DNA of 64,000 nt from Ginsengibacter sp963792025 (GCA_963792025.1 CAWBUS010000010.1:1-64000); one strand, 5' to 3'; shown: positions 29,380 through 38,665, counted from the stretch's first letter. The notes: generated by a model from the letters alone, not told the origin. Numbers and translations are program-made.

Positions 29380-29652
29380 TTATTGTTTTAGTATTTTTTG
29401 AGTTATTGTTTTCGTACCACATTGCACCTGCAGCAGGTACAAACCTTTTGCCAGGCCCTCTAATCCTGAAATGGTAATACTTGCTGAACCCTGGTTAACA
29501 TTGCGGGACCGGCTGATTAATGAATTACCGGAAAGATCAAATATCCGGATATTAACCGGTGTGGCCTTGTCAGAAGCCATATCTACATTTACTTTATCGG
29601 CAAACGGTTCCGGGTACACTTTAATAACATTAAAGCCGGCTATAGTTACTCA
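29380..29652 (-). pseudogene. Orphan T9SS type A sorting tail
   Basis: The minus strand reads NVIKVYPEPFADKVNVDM, IRIFDLSGNSL, and GLAKGLYLLQVQCG to ILKQ-stop, a complete T9SS type A tail (with YPEPF in place of YPNPF). Upstream an in-frame TGA at about 29653 removes any cargo. A terminator still follows, so this is the 3' end of a deleted gene. The interval 29653-29849 holds nothing recognisable. Confidence 0.65.
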
Positions 29653-29849
29653 TAACGCTCATCCCGCGGGCGAGCTATGCTCAAAAATCAGCCATATTCA
29701 AAATTAATTCACTTTTTTTTCGTTATCAGGGTGACAAATAGTGCCAGGAGCTGCTAAATTTTGTAAAGCAGCCAGGAAATTGACCAGAGTTTTGTCCAGC
29801 CGAAGAAACACACCCAGGGTTATTGCTTCACCGAACAGGTTACCTTATT

Positions 29850-31832
29850 ATGAAGTTTTCTTTTAGAAAATTGCCCCCTACTTATCAATTGCTTTTGGCA
29901 GGCATTATACCGTTATTGGCATTGTTGTACGTGTCGGGGCAACTGTACTCCGAAAAAGAAAACAGGGTATCACTTGTTTCAGATTATAAAATTCGCACCC
30001 GCGAAGCTGATGAAGTGGCTTCTCTAACGGGAGAACTGGAGGTTGAGGCAGAATACAGCCTGGCTTTTGCTTTCAATAAAGGACGTTACAGTTCCTTGGT
30101 TATTCAAAGAAGCCGCACTGACAAGTGGGTACACACTCTGGAAGCAAGCGGGGACACTTCCCTCACCGGTTTTTTAAACAATACTTTTCGTAAGGGGCTC
30201 GCCTCCGCCAGGGCCGTCCAGGATGATGGCACTGCAGGTATTGATTTCCTGGGCATAATGGATTCTTATCATAACGCCATTCGGCAACTCAGTAAATTCC
30301 ATTCTATTACTACTTCCAACATGGCCACGCTGAAGCCTTTAAATGCCGTGGTTGAATCAAAAAGTTTGCTTTTTGAAATGGTGACCTGGTGGGAGTTGAC
30401 CAGAAACAAAATTTATGTTTCCTTACTTACCACACATGACACGCCGCTAATAGTATCAACCGCCGGAGATGCGTGGCATGCGCTCAAAACCTACGAAGCC
30501 GAATTTTTAGTGAAGGCTCCGCCATCGCTGGTAAAAATGTATCACGATAAAGAAAATTCGGATGCAATACTGCCTGCTTTTGATTACCTGTATTATACAG
30601 TGATACATCATCAATTTGACAGTACCTCTACTGCCGGACAATGGTGGGCTACGGCATCCGGTGGAATAAAAGTATTGAACAAACAATACCTTGTTTCTCA
30701 GCAGCAGGTACAAACGGGGTTAAACCATATTTATCAAAGTGAAATCAAAGCCAGGAACCTCACCTTAATCTTGCTGGTGGCAATCATATTACTGGTTACC
30801 GGATTTTTTATATTCACCATAAGAGCAGTGAATAAGATGCTGAAAAAGCGGGCAGCCGCATCTGCAAAGGCATCCCCGGCCGAAGAAGGTAAACAAACTC
30901 ACGATCCGCCAAAAGATAATGTAAGTGATCTTATACTGGAGGCAATTTACAGGGCAGGTAAAACGAACGGGGCTACAGCTAATAGCGCCACAAATGGCAT
31001 TAACGAACATCCTGTACCACCAGGCGTAATGCCTGGTGCAAACCAAGGTAATAACGGAGCCCTAACCGGATCCAACGGGAAAATAACAACCAATAATCAG
31101 GAGACAGTATGGAAAAGGAATGAGGCACCTTACCTTCCTTCGGAGTTGAAAAAGCCGCAAGAGAATCCTGCAATAGCAGTGAATGATGACCTGGCAAATT
31201 ATGCGGATCCCAAACCCGAAATTGTGTCCGCAACCAAAGGCTCAGCAGGCAAAGCAGAAACCGCAAAGGAAAAGACCGCTGGAAAAGACGAAAGACGAAC
31301 CGACAGCCTGACCAGCCAGATGAATGAACTAATAGACGCTGCGGCAATCGAAAGCGGCCGATTTAATTATCACAAACATGTTTTCAAATTAAATGACCTG
31401 GTGGCCGAAATGGTATCCGAAACCGGAAATGCAATATCGTCCTATAAAATTTCCCTGAGAAAAAATGCCGAGTTAAGCGTTTACGGAGACAGGGCGAGAA
31501 TCGCCCAGGTACTCGGCAACCTGCTTCAAAATGCTATTGATCATTGCCCCGACTCTGACAGTATTATCGTGAACCTGGAAGAAAAAGGCCAAACCGCCGT
31601 ATGTTCTGTAGAAGATTTTGGTAACGGGATTGAGATAGATCAGCAGAAGAAGATATTTGGAAAATTTTACCGTGTTAATAATGCCAACGGAATGAACCAT
31701 CCGGGCTTAGGGTTGGGACTATATATTGCCATTGAAATTATTAAGCAGCACCAGGGACAAATGTGGGTGATGAGTGAACCCGGCTTAGGCAGCACATTCT
31801 ATTTTAGTTTGCCGGTAAGTGCAACCTCATAA
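29850..31832 (+). CDS. NIT-domain sensor kinase lacking an H-box
   Basis: From the ATG at 29850 the protein is 660 aa. It has one N-terminal membrane helix (LLLAGIIPLLALLYVSG), an extracytoplasmic domain resembling NIT nitrate/nitrite sensors (SLTGELEVEAEYSLAFAFNKG, then DKWVHTLEASG), and a second helix (NLTLILLVAIILLVTGFFIF). After this a low-complexity linker of about 150 residues rich in Asn, Gly, Ala and Lys leads to the end of a DHp-like helix (QMNELIDAAAIESGRFNYHKH) and a full HATPase_c domain (LGNLLQNAIDH, VEDFGNGIE, GLGLGLYIA). The DHp helix carrying the phospho-accepting His (H-E/D-x-R-T/N-P) is absent. No partner response regulator is adjacent. It may act without autophosphorylation or be degenerate. 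Confidence 0.85.
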   Translation: MKFSFRKLPPTYQLLLAGIIPLLALLYVSGQLYSEKENRVSLVSDYKIRTREADEVASLTGELEVEAEYSLAFAFNKGRYSSLVIQRSRTDKWVHTLEASGDTSLTGFLNNTFRKGLASARAVQDDGTAGIDFLGIMDSYHNAIRQLSKFHSITTSNMATLKPLNAVVESKSLLFEMVTWWELTRNKIYVSLLTTHDTPLIVSTAGDAWHALKTYEAEFLVKAPPSLVKMYHDKENSDAILPAFDYLYYTVIHHQFDSTSTAGQWWATASGGIKVLNKQYLVSQQQVQTGLNHIYQSEIKARNLTLILLVAIILLVTGFFIFTIRAVNKMLKKRAAASAKASPAEEGKQTHDPPKDNVSDLILEAIYRAGKTNGATANSATNGINEHPVPPGVMPGANQGNNGALTGSNGKITTNNQETVWKRNEAPYLPSELKKPQENPAIAVNDDLANYADPKPEIVSATKGSAGKAETAKEKTAGKDERRTDSLTSQMNELIDAAAIESGRFNYHKHVFKLNDLVAEMVSETGNAISSYKISLRKNAELSVYGDRARIAQVLGNLLQNAIDHCPDSDSIIVNLEEKGQTAVCSVEDFGNGIEIDQQKKIFGKFYRVNNANGMNHPGLGLGLYIAIEIIKQHQGQMWVMSEPGLGSTFYFSLPVSATS

Positions 31833-32115
31833 TATGGGTACAAACATTATTTTGGAAGAAACCGGATATCATTGTGACATCTTTGGTTTGTGAATGCAAA
31901 GTTTCAGCCCGGTTTCCCCAAGTGACCCAACTTACCTGATGAAGATATCCAAGAATTTATATTAAGCTTTCCTCCGGGTGCCCGGCGAGGCCCTTTTACA
32001 ACAAGTCTTCTGGCAATATTTAAAAATCATTTAATGCCCGCCGTTATGTAATGAAGCCATTATGGTTATGACTAATTATCAGGTATTTTTTGTCCAACCA
32101 GGAAAAGAAATTTGC

Positions 32116-32266
32116 CTAATGCTTTTTAAAATACTGTACCTCCCGTTCATGCTTTTTTGCTGCGTCAAGCGTATCAAAATGTACCGAGGTTGCGGCGCTT
32201 ATTTGTCTTTGGGTCCTTCTTCCCGGAATACAACCTATATCCGCCGGATTTTAATTTGCGTATCAT
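32116..32266 (-). pseudogene. Small conserved basic protein, one-base frameshift
   Basis: The minus strand starts at 32266 with MIRKLKSGGYRLYSGKKDPK and NKRRNLGTF, then stops. Removing one T from TTTT near 32177 restores DTLDAAKKHEREVQYFKKH and a normal stop at 32116. The result is a 49-aa protein of a widespread unnamed family beginning MIRKLKSGEYRLYSRKK. Function unknown; strongly basic, possibly nucleic-acid binding. Confidence 0.6.
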
Positions 32267-32694
32267 AAAATCTCATTGGTGTTTTATAAGTTAATAACAG
32301 TTTTGATATTACAAACTGCCTACCAAAAATGTCAACTTTGCCGTAAGTATATGCCCTGAAACTCCACAGGTTTTCCATGTCTGTTCTAAGCGTTGCATCG
32401 ACCCAAAATTACAGTCGAGTTAACATTATCAGAATTGATACAGTACGATCAGGTGTCCGTCAATTATCACCGCCGGCATTCCGGCGCTGTGATCTCCCAA
32501 AATTGTTTTTTGAATCGGTTATCCGTCACCGTTATAGCTGAATTCTAATATCAGAATTCCATCGTATATCAAAAATAAGGGCAAATCCGTTGGATGCATC
32601 TCTATCCCCGTTTCATTCAAGAACTAACGGGGAGTAAGTCGCCATGATTAAAATTTGAAAAACGAATATGGCTATACCACGTTCTTAAAATGTT
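32267..32694. other. Intergenic, nothing recognised
   Basis: About 430 bp with no gene. A short GC-rich inverted repeat (gccggcattccggc) at about 32472-32486 has no T-tract. Confidence 0.4.
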
Positions 32695-32931
32695 CTATTT
32701 GTCTTCCTTTCGTTTAACCTCGCCAGTGTTAGTATTCACTTTGGTCTTTTTCTCCATGCCACTGGAATCTTTTTTTACCTTGTAACCATTGTACCGTTTG
32801 TGCTTGCTGAAAGTATTATGAACCTTCTGTGTCGGTGATGAGGTTTTTTTTACTTTGGTATCTTTATCCTGCGCGTGGGTCGAAAAACTAATGCACATAG
32901 CCAGGGCTAACACCGGTAGTATCTTTTTCAT
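32695..32931 (-). CDS. Small secreted basic protein
   Basis: A 78-aa protein with a signal peptide (KKILPVLALAMCISFSTHAQ) and a short lysine-rich mature part (KHKRYNGYKVKKDSSGMEKKTK). No known domain. Probably periplasmic. Confidence 0.6.
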   Translation of the reverse strand: MKKILPVLALAMCISFSTHAQDKDTKVKKTSSPTQKVHNTFSKHKRYNGYKVKKDSSGMEKKTKVNTNTGEVKRKEDK

Positions 32932-33160
32932 GTTTGTAAATTTTATTGCAGGGATTATAAAACAATTTCGTTGCCAGATTTTTCGGGGTTCAGCAGTTTC
33001 TAGTTAATCAGCGTAATCACTTCGTGTACACGTAACGGATATGGGTATTTATTTCCATTAAAAAATCGTTGCTTCTTTAGATGTCCACAGTCCGAATGCT
33101 GAATTTTTTTGGCAGGCTTTTGTATCATCTCTCTTCATATTTAACTTTCAAATTTTTGAT

Positions 33161-33319
33161 ATGGGAAGCATATTATACACAGTAGCGGTAATACTTATTA
33201 TCATCTGGGCCATCAGTTTTTTAAGCGGATATTATACTGGCGGTCTAATTCATATATTGTTGGTAATTGCTGTAATAGCAATAGTCTTTAACCTGATGAG
33301 CGGGCGAAATAATATATAG
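33161..33319 (+). CDS. lmo0937-family small membrane protein
   Basis: A 52-aa protein read directly: MGSILYTVAVILIIIWAISF, then YYTGGLIHILLVIAVIAIVF. The two-helix layout with a central glycine-rich turn and LIHILLVIA matches the lmo0937 family of tiny membrane proteins, often stress-linked, function unknown. It lies 41 bp before another small membrane protein on the same strand. Confidence 0.75.
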   Translation: MGSILYTVAVILIIIWAISFLSGYYTGGLIHILLVIAVIAIVFNLMSGRNNI

Positions 33320-33360
33320 GAACACTTAATTTATTTTATCACACTTAAACAACCCCTATT

Positions 33361-33657
33361 ATGAAAAAACTTTTCATGAATAGCATTATTACAACCACTT
33401 ATCTTTTTATATTATCTAATTTAATAAGCCTGTTATCAGAAGCACAAGACAGCAGTGGTAGTTCTGTAAGTTCTACACAAACTACCACTACAACCACCCA
33501 TACACAAAATGGAATCGTGATTCAGCCATGGATGTGGAAAGTTGGAGGGATTGTTTTGCTGATTATAATAATTGCTCTATTGAGCGGTAAAAATAAAAAC
33601 ACCGTTAGAAGCGATAAAGTTACTTATACGAAAACGGTGGAAAGTGATGATAACTGA
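33361..33657 (+). CDS. Small membrane protein with Thr-rich linker
   Basis: A 98-aa protein with an N-terminal signal-like helix (TTTYLFILSNLISLLSEAQ), a Ser/Thr-rich stretch (SSTQTTTTTTHTQNG), and a C-terminal transmembrane helix (GGIVLLIIIIALLSGKN). Probably anchored in the inner membrane together with the neighbouring lmo0937-type protein. No family recognised. Confidence 0.6.
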   Translation: MKKLFMNSIITTTYLFILSNLISLLSEAQDSSGSSVSSTQTTTTTTHTQNGIVIQPWMWKVGGIVLLIIIIALLSGKNKNTVRSDKVTYTKTVESDDN

Positions 33658-33854
33658 CAGGCCGTTAGAAATAATTTTATCAAGATGTTCCAGCCCGGGC
33701 TTCAATTTCTTTGCGGTTTGTTCTACGACACGAAAACTCCATTGCGGCTACGAATAATTTCCGGTTATCAAAAAAGCTTCCCGGCGATTAACTTATCGCA
33801 ACAAATTTATACATAGCTGCAAGGCCAGCAATTCGGGTAGGCTATACCGGTAGT

Positions 33855-34418
33855 TTACGTTTCGGGGAGCTCCATCGCTTCATGGATCTCAATAGTTGCC
33901 TCCGGGTGCCAGCCCGAAATATGCGGGTGGCCTTCCAGGAGACTCATCACTTCGTCCCAATCATCTGCGGAGAGTAGCGAATAACCCGCTACTTCCCTGG
34001 TACTGGGCATTTGATCACCCGTTGCTGATAAGCGCTTGCCGTTCATAAGCGGGGCGCCCATATCAAGGAGCCGGCTACCAACTCTTTCGGCCCAGGCTTC
34101 CCACAGAGCCATACCCGCAGCCTGATCTTCAGGCGATACATTGGCTGTCTGGGCCAAGGCATCTAGCGGTGCATGGTACACGATAAGAAATGTTTTGCCG
34201 GTAGTCTTCGCCGGTGCTGATTTCCCGGCTGTTTTCTTTGCCGTCTTTTTAAGGGGTGCTTTTTTTACCACCTTTTTAGGGGTAGCTTTTTTTGAGGTAA
34301 TTTTTGTTGCTTTCTTCGCCGCCTTTGCCACGGTTTTTTTTGCTGATTTTTTGATTGCGCTTTTTCCGGTTGCCCGTTTTACGGCTTTCGAAGGAGATTT
34401 TTTTACTGACTTTGCCAT
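33855..34418 (-). CDS. Histone-H1-like basic tail fused to YCII-related domain
   Basis: From the ATG at 34418 (chosen because it starts the basic tail MAKSVKKSPSKAVKR) the protein is 187 aa. Residues 1-70 are repeats of Ala, Lys, Thr and Pro like histone H1 or HU-tail proteins. Residues about 75-187 form a YCII-like domain (FLIVYHAPLDAL, MALWEAWAERVGSRLLDMGAP, GYSLLSADDWDEVMSLLEGHPH). YCII proteins are dimeric ferredoxin-like folds with unclear enzymatic roles. The fusion would bring that domain to DNA or RNA, an inference from charge alone. Confidence 0.75.
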   Translation of the reverse strand: MAKSVKKSPSKAVKRATGKSAIKKSAKKTVAKAAKKATKITSKKATPKKVVKKAPLKKTAKKTAGKSAPAKTTGKTFLIVYHAPLDALAQTANVSPEDQAAGMALWEAWAERVGSRLLDMGAPLMNGKRLSATGDQMPSTREVAGYSLLSADDWDEVMSLLEGHPHISGWHPEATIEIHEAMELPET

Positions 34419-34617
34419 AATGATTGGTTTAATGGTGAAAGTATCGGATGGCATAATAAATTTACTGCGTTTTCAAACGGCTATGAAAAAAGTTTTATCG
34501 ACGGGCAAGCCAACGCAAAGCATTGTTAAGACAATACTTTTACCGTGATAACGTCGTACCGTAATTAATAAATCGACGAACAGGGATTGGTTTCCGTTTT
34601 GCCAGCCATGTAATCGC

Positions 34618-35175
34618 CTACCTGGAGCGGGCAGAAGCTTTAAAAAACGATACCCGCTTTTCGTCTTTCTTTTGAAACTTTGTTACGGCTTTTACTAAAT
34701 CAATAATATTCTGCTGGCTCACCCGGTCATAGCCAGTAGTCATCTGACCTTTTACATCTGCATATTTTGACAGCTTTGCGCCCATTTTAACCATAAAGCG
34801 ATCGAACCATGAAAGCTTTTTAATTTCCAGCCTGCCCGGCAGAAAGTGAATATCGGTTCGGTTTATTGCTTCCCTGGGTAAGGAGCCTGCTATATAACCA
34901 TCCAGCTTGGCTTTTTGGTCTGGCGGAGTTCCCGAAACCACAAAAAGAAATACTTTCTTATTCAACAAGGTAGGGAGATTTTTCTTTAACCATTTTTTCA
35001 TAAATAGCTTACCAATGTATACACTGCTGCCTAAAATCACAAAATCATATTTCGGCAACTCACTGTTTACAAACTCTCCTGCTTCAATAACAGGTAGCAT
35101 TAGAGCCGAGCCTATCCACCGTGCATACTGTTCAGTTGCACCGTATTTACTTTTATATATTACTACGCCCTCCAT
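34618..35175 (-). CDS. Flavodoxin-domain protein
   Basis: A 185-aa protein beginning GVVIYKSKYGATEQYARWIG, the FMN phosphate-binding loop of flavodoxins, followed by YDFVILGSSVYIGK (second flavin loop) and KVFLFVVSGTPPD. It resembles the flavodoxin-like protoporphyrinogen oxidase HemG group in length and motifs, but the haem role is not certain. Single gene on the minus strand. Confidence 0.8.
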   Translation of the reverse strand: MEGVVIYKSKYGATEQYARWIGSALMLPVIEAGEFVNSELPKYDFVILGSSVYIGKLFMKKWLKKNLPTLLNKKVFLFVVSGTPPDQKAKLDGYIAGSLPREAINRTDIHFLPGRLEIKKLSWFDRFMVKMGAKLSKYADVKGQMTTGYDRVSQQNIIDLVKAVTKFQKKDEKRVSFFKASARSR

Positions 35176-35544
35176 GACAATGTTTTACTGTAACAAAGTT
35201 CGCTTTTTCAATTTGGTCCGGTCCAATTGGCCGTCATGAACGAAGATGATATTTGTCACCACTCTGGTGAGTTCTATTGAATGTAAACAGAACGTAGCCG
35301 CATAGTTTGTCCTGTCACGATTCTCCTTTAGCTGTCAATTAAAGTAACAGACACCCACAAATGGGCAAACGCGACAATAATTTATAATTGCACCCGTTAT
35401 CATCCTTTAGGTTAGCTAAAAAGGGCCCGCAGAATGGGACGGCCCGCCAATGCGTTTTATTAATCAATTGGAATAGCTGCCTGAACTATTCGACTTAGTG
35501 ACAGTTGTTTTATGAATTACGATTCCTAACAAAATAAAATCAAA
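35176..35544. other. Intergenic, nothing recognised
   Basis: About 370 bp between divergent genes. A GC-rich imperfect inverted repeat lies near 35425-35450 (ggcccgcag...cggcccgcc). No promoter element with a full match was found. Confidence 0.35.
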
Positions 35545-36204
35545 ATGAAAAGGCATGAATTACCAATTAGCCGGCGGTTTAGCAAAAGGATAATAATGGT
35601 TTCTCTTTTGTACATATCCGTTACATTAAGCTTCCAGGCGGCATTTAGCCAGGTGGGAAAAAGCACGGGACTTGAACTAGGTTTTTGCTCGGGCGGAATA
35701 ACTAACATGCCGGGCCAGAATGGACTCTTTACAGGCGCCATCTTCAAGGAATTTATGAAGTATAACAAGAAGAAAGTAAATAAGACAGGTGTATTAACAC
35801 CCACGTGGGGCCTGGAGCTAAAATTAAACTGGTCGTATTATTCCAATACTGCCGGTGGAATGAACGTTTACACGCTCCCTGCTACATTCAAATTTAACCT
35901 CGGATCGCATATGGACGAACAAAGTGTAGTTTATAATGAAAAAACCAACACGAGGGTGCATAATTACACAAGGTTCAGGGCCATCTATTTATATGTGGGC
36001 CCTGAGGCTGGTTACCTGTCAACAAACATCGTTAAAGGAACCACACCCGCAACCCAAGAGTTTGGTGGTGTTGTAGGCGGAGTTCAAATTTGGTTAAACA
36101 GATTTAAAATAGATATATACGGAGAAAGGGCGGTAACACCCGTTTTTTCACCAGGTAATTATTATTTACAGGGAGGAGCGGTTGCATTTGGATTTGCGTT
36201 TTAG
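35545..36204 (+). CDS. Probable outer-membrane beta-barrel protein
   Basis: A 219-aa protein with a basic N terminus and signal peptide (MVSLLYISVTLSFQAAFSQ, possibly starting at an internal ATG). The mature part alternates hydrophobic and polar residues (GLELKLNWSYYSN, FRAIYLYVGPEAGYLS, QIWLNRFKIDIYGERAV) and ends in FGFAF with a terminal Phe, typical of outer-membrane barrels. No specific family recognised. Confidence 0.65.
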   Translation: MKRHELPISRRFSKRIIMVSLLYISVTLSFQAAFSQVGKSTGLELGFCSGGITNMPGQNGLFTGAIFKEFMKYNKKKVNKTGVLTPTWGLELKLNWSYYSNTAGGMNVYTLPATFKFNLGSHMDEQSVVYNEKTNTRVHNYTRFRAIYLYVGPEAGYLSTNIVKGTTPATQEFGGVVGGVQIWLNRFKIDIYGERAVTPVFSPGNYYLQGGAVAFGFAF

Positions 36205-36315
36205 CTCGCCGCATGGCTTAGGGAGAGAGAGGCAAAAGAGTATGTACCTAACGTATACAGGCAAACGCAAACAAGATCAATAAAAAATTACATTACCAAC
36301 ATTTACCTTTTTCAT

Positions 36316-36346
36316 AAAAAACTGCCACAATTAATAATTGTGGCAG
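36316..36346 (-). terminator. Terminator with perfect 12-bp stem
   Basis: CTGCCACAATTA and TAATTGTGGCAG form a perfect inverted repeat. On the minus strand it is followed by TTTTTT. It lies 24 bp after the stop of the His-rich lipoprotein gene. Confidence 0.75.
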
Positions 36347-36369
36347 CAAATATAAATTCCTAAAAAGCC

Positions 36370-36528
36370 TTACCGATGATGGTCATCACGGTCATGGCCC
36401 CGATGATGATCACGGTCATGGTCGCGATGATGATAAGGACGTTCATATCCTCTTTCATAATAACAACCGCTTACTGCCAGAGCCAACACAAATACCAGGG
36501 CAAAGAATAATAAAGAGATTTTTTTCAT
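36370..36528 (-). CDS. His/Asp/Arg-rich small lipoprotein
   Basis: A 52-aa protein translated directly: MKKISLLFFALVFVLALAVS then GCYYERGYERPYHHR and a tail of HDRDHHRGHDRDDHHR. The lipobox is VSGC (C22), so the mature lipoprotein is only 31 residues, nearly half His, Asp or Arg. The tail suggests binding of Zn, Ni, Cu or another metal at the envelope. It has its own terminator. Similar glycine- or His-rich mini-lipoproteins occur in Bacteroidetes, but I know of no studied one. Confidence 0.75.
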   Translation of the reverse strand: MKKISLLFFALVFVLALAVSGCYYERGYERPYHHRDHDRDHHRGHDRDDHHR

Positions 36529-36779
36529 AAAATAGTTTTTGATTTTCTTAAAAATGTCTTTTTCAATGCTAAGACGGAATTGACCCGTTGCAGGGTTACA
36601 ATGAAGTTGCTGTATTTTGGTAAAAGGGTGTTAAATGAATCCACCGCAATAAGCTTGCATAAATTAAACGCTAATACTAAAGACTTGAAGGCAGTTAAAT
36701 AAATTTTATGTATTGCCTGGCGGCAGGGAAACTGACATCATATATGAGGAATCTATTTTTAGTTATCATATTCAATAAA

Positions 36780-37319
36780 TCAACTTTGTGAATGCAATGG
36801 TAGGTTTTTATTGATGAGAAATATTTCCCGGCTCCGGATTTTTGCTTCGTTAGTATTTGCCACCATCGCAAAGCCCAGTGATGGCAGGTTAACTTTGATT
36901 ATCCGGCTTGTCTTTTTCAAATCATTCCCCTTCGTGACATAACAAATGATTTCGTGATCATCCCGATTACTGTTCATTCCAACAACTATCTTCTCCAACC
37001 TAATTTCCCTGTAATGTTCCGAAAAACTTTTAATTGCATTTATTTCATCTGCGCTAATTATTGCAGGCTTACCCGTCCAATAAAGGAAACTCAAAATATA
37101 ATGAGTCTGCTTTCTTAAATTGATCAGATCATATTCGGTTGTTCTTAAGAAAACATAAGACTTAAATAAAGGCTCATACAATATCTTAGTTTGCAGAAAA
37201 GGTTGCGTTGTGTGGTAATTAAAGGGACAAAAATTCTCAATTCCCTTTTTAGAGATTAAATGTGATACTATCTTTTCGCGATGAGGCTTCGTATAAGCTG
37301 CATACCAGTTCTTCTGCAT
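36780..37319 (-). CDS. UpxY/NusG-family transcription antiterminator
   Basis: A 179-aa protein starting KNWYAAYTKPHREKIVSHLI, the NGN domain start of NusG/RfaH/UpxY paralogues, then LFKSYVFLR and the linker. The C-terminal KOW-like part is weak (VTKGNDLKKTSRIIKVNLPSLGF). UpxY proteins promote transcription through long capsule or exopolysaccharide operons. No such operon follows on this strand within the window, so its target is unknown. Confidence 0.85.
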   Translation of the reverse strand: MQKNWYAAYTKPHREKIVSHLISKKGIENFCPFNYHTTQPFLQTKILYEPLFKSYVFLRTTEYDLINLRKQTHYILSFLYWTGKPAIISADEINAIKSFSEHYREIRLEKIVVGMNSNRDDHEIICYVTKGNDLKKTSRIIKVNLPSLGFAMVANTNEAKIRSREIFLINKNLPLHSQS

Positions 37320-37635
37320 ATTAATTTTTTAAAAAAACTAAAATGTGCAGTAATTCAAAGGATTGAAAATCCCGGAATGAACCTAGGTATAATAAAAGTA
37401 CAACTAGTATTTTCGGCCACGAATGACTAATATCAATGCGCAAGGTGATTTTAGTTAGGACGGGCTTGCTGCCTGCAAGTCGATTATTGGCCGGTTAAGT
37501 GGCACTCTTACCATCGCCATGTCGCGAACCCTTATTTATTATCCTCAAATGACGCTGTCGGTTATCTGCGGAGTTGTTTACGGCGGAGGACAAACGCAAA
37601 AAATTTTACCCAGCCGGACACTAACAATGAGCCGG
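37320..37635. other. Intergenic, nothing recognised
   Basis: About 315 bp between two minus-strand genes. No hairpin with a T-tract and no clear promoter. Confidence 0.4.
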
Positions 37636-38406
37636 TTAGTCTGCAGTGAGAAAAAAATCAAAACTGTCACTACGCAAGCCTACCCGCATTGCTTCCAGCG
37701 CAATCACTTCGGCCGGTGATACATTTGCCAGGTTGGCATTACAACCCAAAAGCTTAATAAAGTATAGTTGCTGGTCTTTTTTGGGCGCTTCCCAGATAAT
37801 GTTTTCTGCCGCAATCTTGTTAAGAATTTCTTCTACCAGCCCTTCCCGCACTTCCCCGGAATCACGGTAAATACCCGCCGTTCCGGATTCCTTCGATTCT
37901 GCAATAATGTATCTTGAACCGGCAGCCAACTCCTCCTGCATAAGTTCTATCCACCGGTATGGGGGCGTTATATGGACCCTGTCTTTATCACCAGATCCAA
38001 CTTCACTGATGACAGTGGTCGTTTTGCTGAGTTGCCGGATGTAATCACACTTTTGTTCGTGTGTAATATTGATGGCACCATCAGAAACTTCTATATAATC
38101 TACTTTATATTTTTCAGCCAGTTTAATAAAATCAGCCACCTGGTCACGAATTACAAACGCCTCAAACAGAAGCCCGCCAAAAAAAACAGGTATTTGATTG
38201 GACTGGTACAAAGCAATTTTTTCTTCAAGGAAGGAGGTTACCATAGCGGTTCCAAATGCGAGTTTTACCATATCTATATAAGGGCCAGCGGCCGACAAAA
38301 GGTTTTTTGTTCCGTCAATACTAAGTCCCTTATCACTAATAACCGTAAGGCCGTTAGGTCTTGGCCGTTGAACACGTTCGGGGATTTTACTAAGTTTAAA
38401 ATTCAT
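37636..38406 (-). CDS. comA: Phosphosulfolactate synthase (ComA-like)
   Basis: A 256-aa TIM-barrel enzyme adding sulfite to phosphoenolpyruvate. Signature segments are GLTVISDKGL, DMVKLAFGTAMV, VDYIEVSDGAINI, VISEVGSGDKD, YIIAESKESGTAGIY and LGCNANLANVSP. In methanogens this is the first step to coenzyme M; in Bacteroidetes the enzyme has been linked to sulfonate metabolism, but no further sulfonate genes lie here. Start ATG at 38406. Not to be confused with the competence gene of the same name. Confidence 0.85.
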   Translation of the reverse strand: MNFKLSKIPERVQRPRPNGLTVISDKGLSIDGTKNLLSAAGPYIDMVKLAFGTAMVTSFLEEKIALYQSNQIPVFFGGLLFEAFVIRDQVADFIKLAEKYKVDYIEVSDGAINITHEQKCDYIRQLSKTTTVISEVGSGDKDRVHITPPYRWIELMQEELAAGSRYIIAESKESGTAGIYRDSGEVREGLVEEILNKIAAENIIWEAPKKDQQLYFIKLLGCNANLANVSPAEVIALEAMRVGLRSDSFDFFLTAD

Positions 38407-38665
38407 GGAGAGGTAATTATGAATTAGTTGAACAAAGTTGCGACATAAAATATACTATATTAAAAGAATTTTATTGCGCTTACAAGCCATTGTGCATTCG
38501 CTGGATTTGAGCAAATATATCTGATCAATTACTCCCAGGTAGATTTTGATATAAGACAGTGGTTGCGCAAATGCCCGACCATGAGATTATTACCCGGGAG
38601 TAGAAAACGATCATGCTTAGTGTTGAAATCCCTGAACGTGTTTATGTGCTACCTTCCCGAAATAT

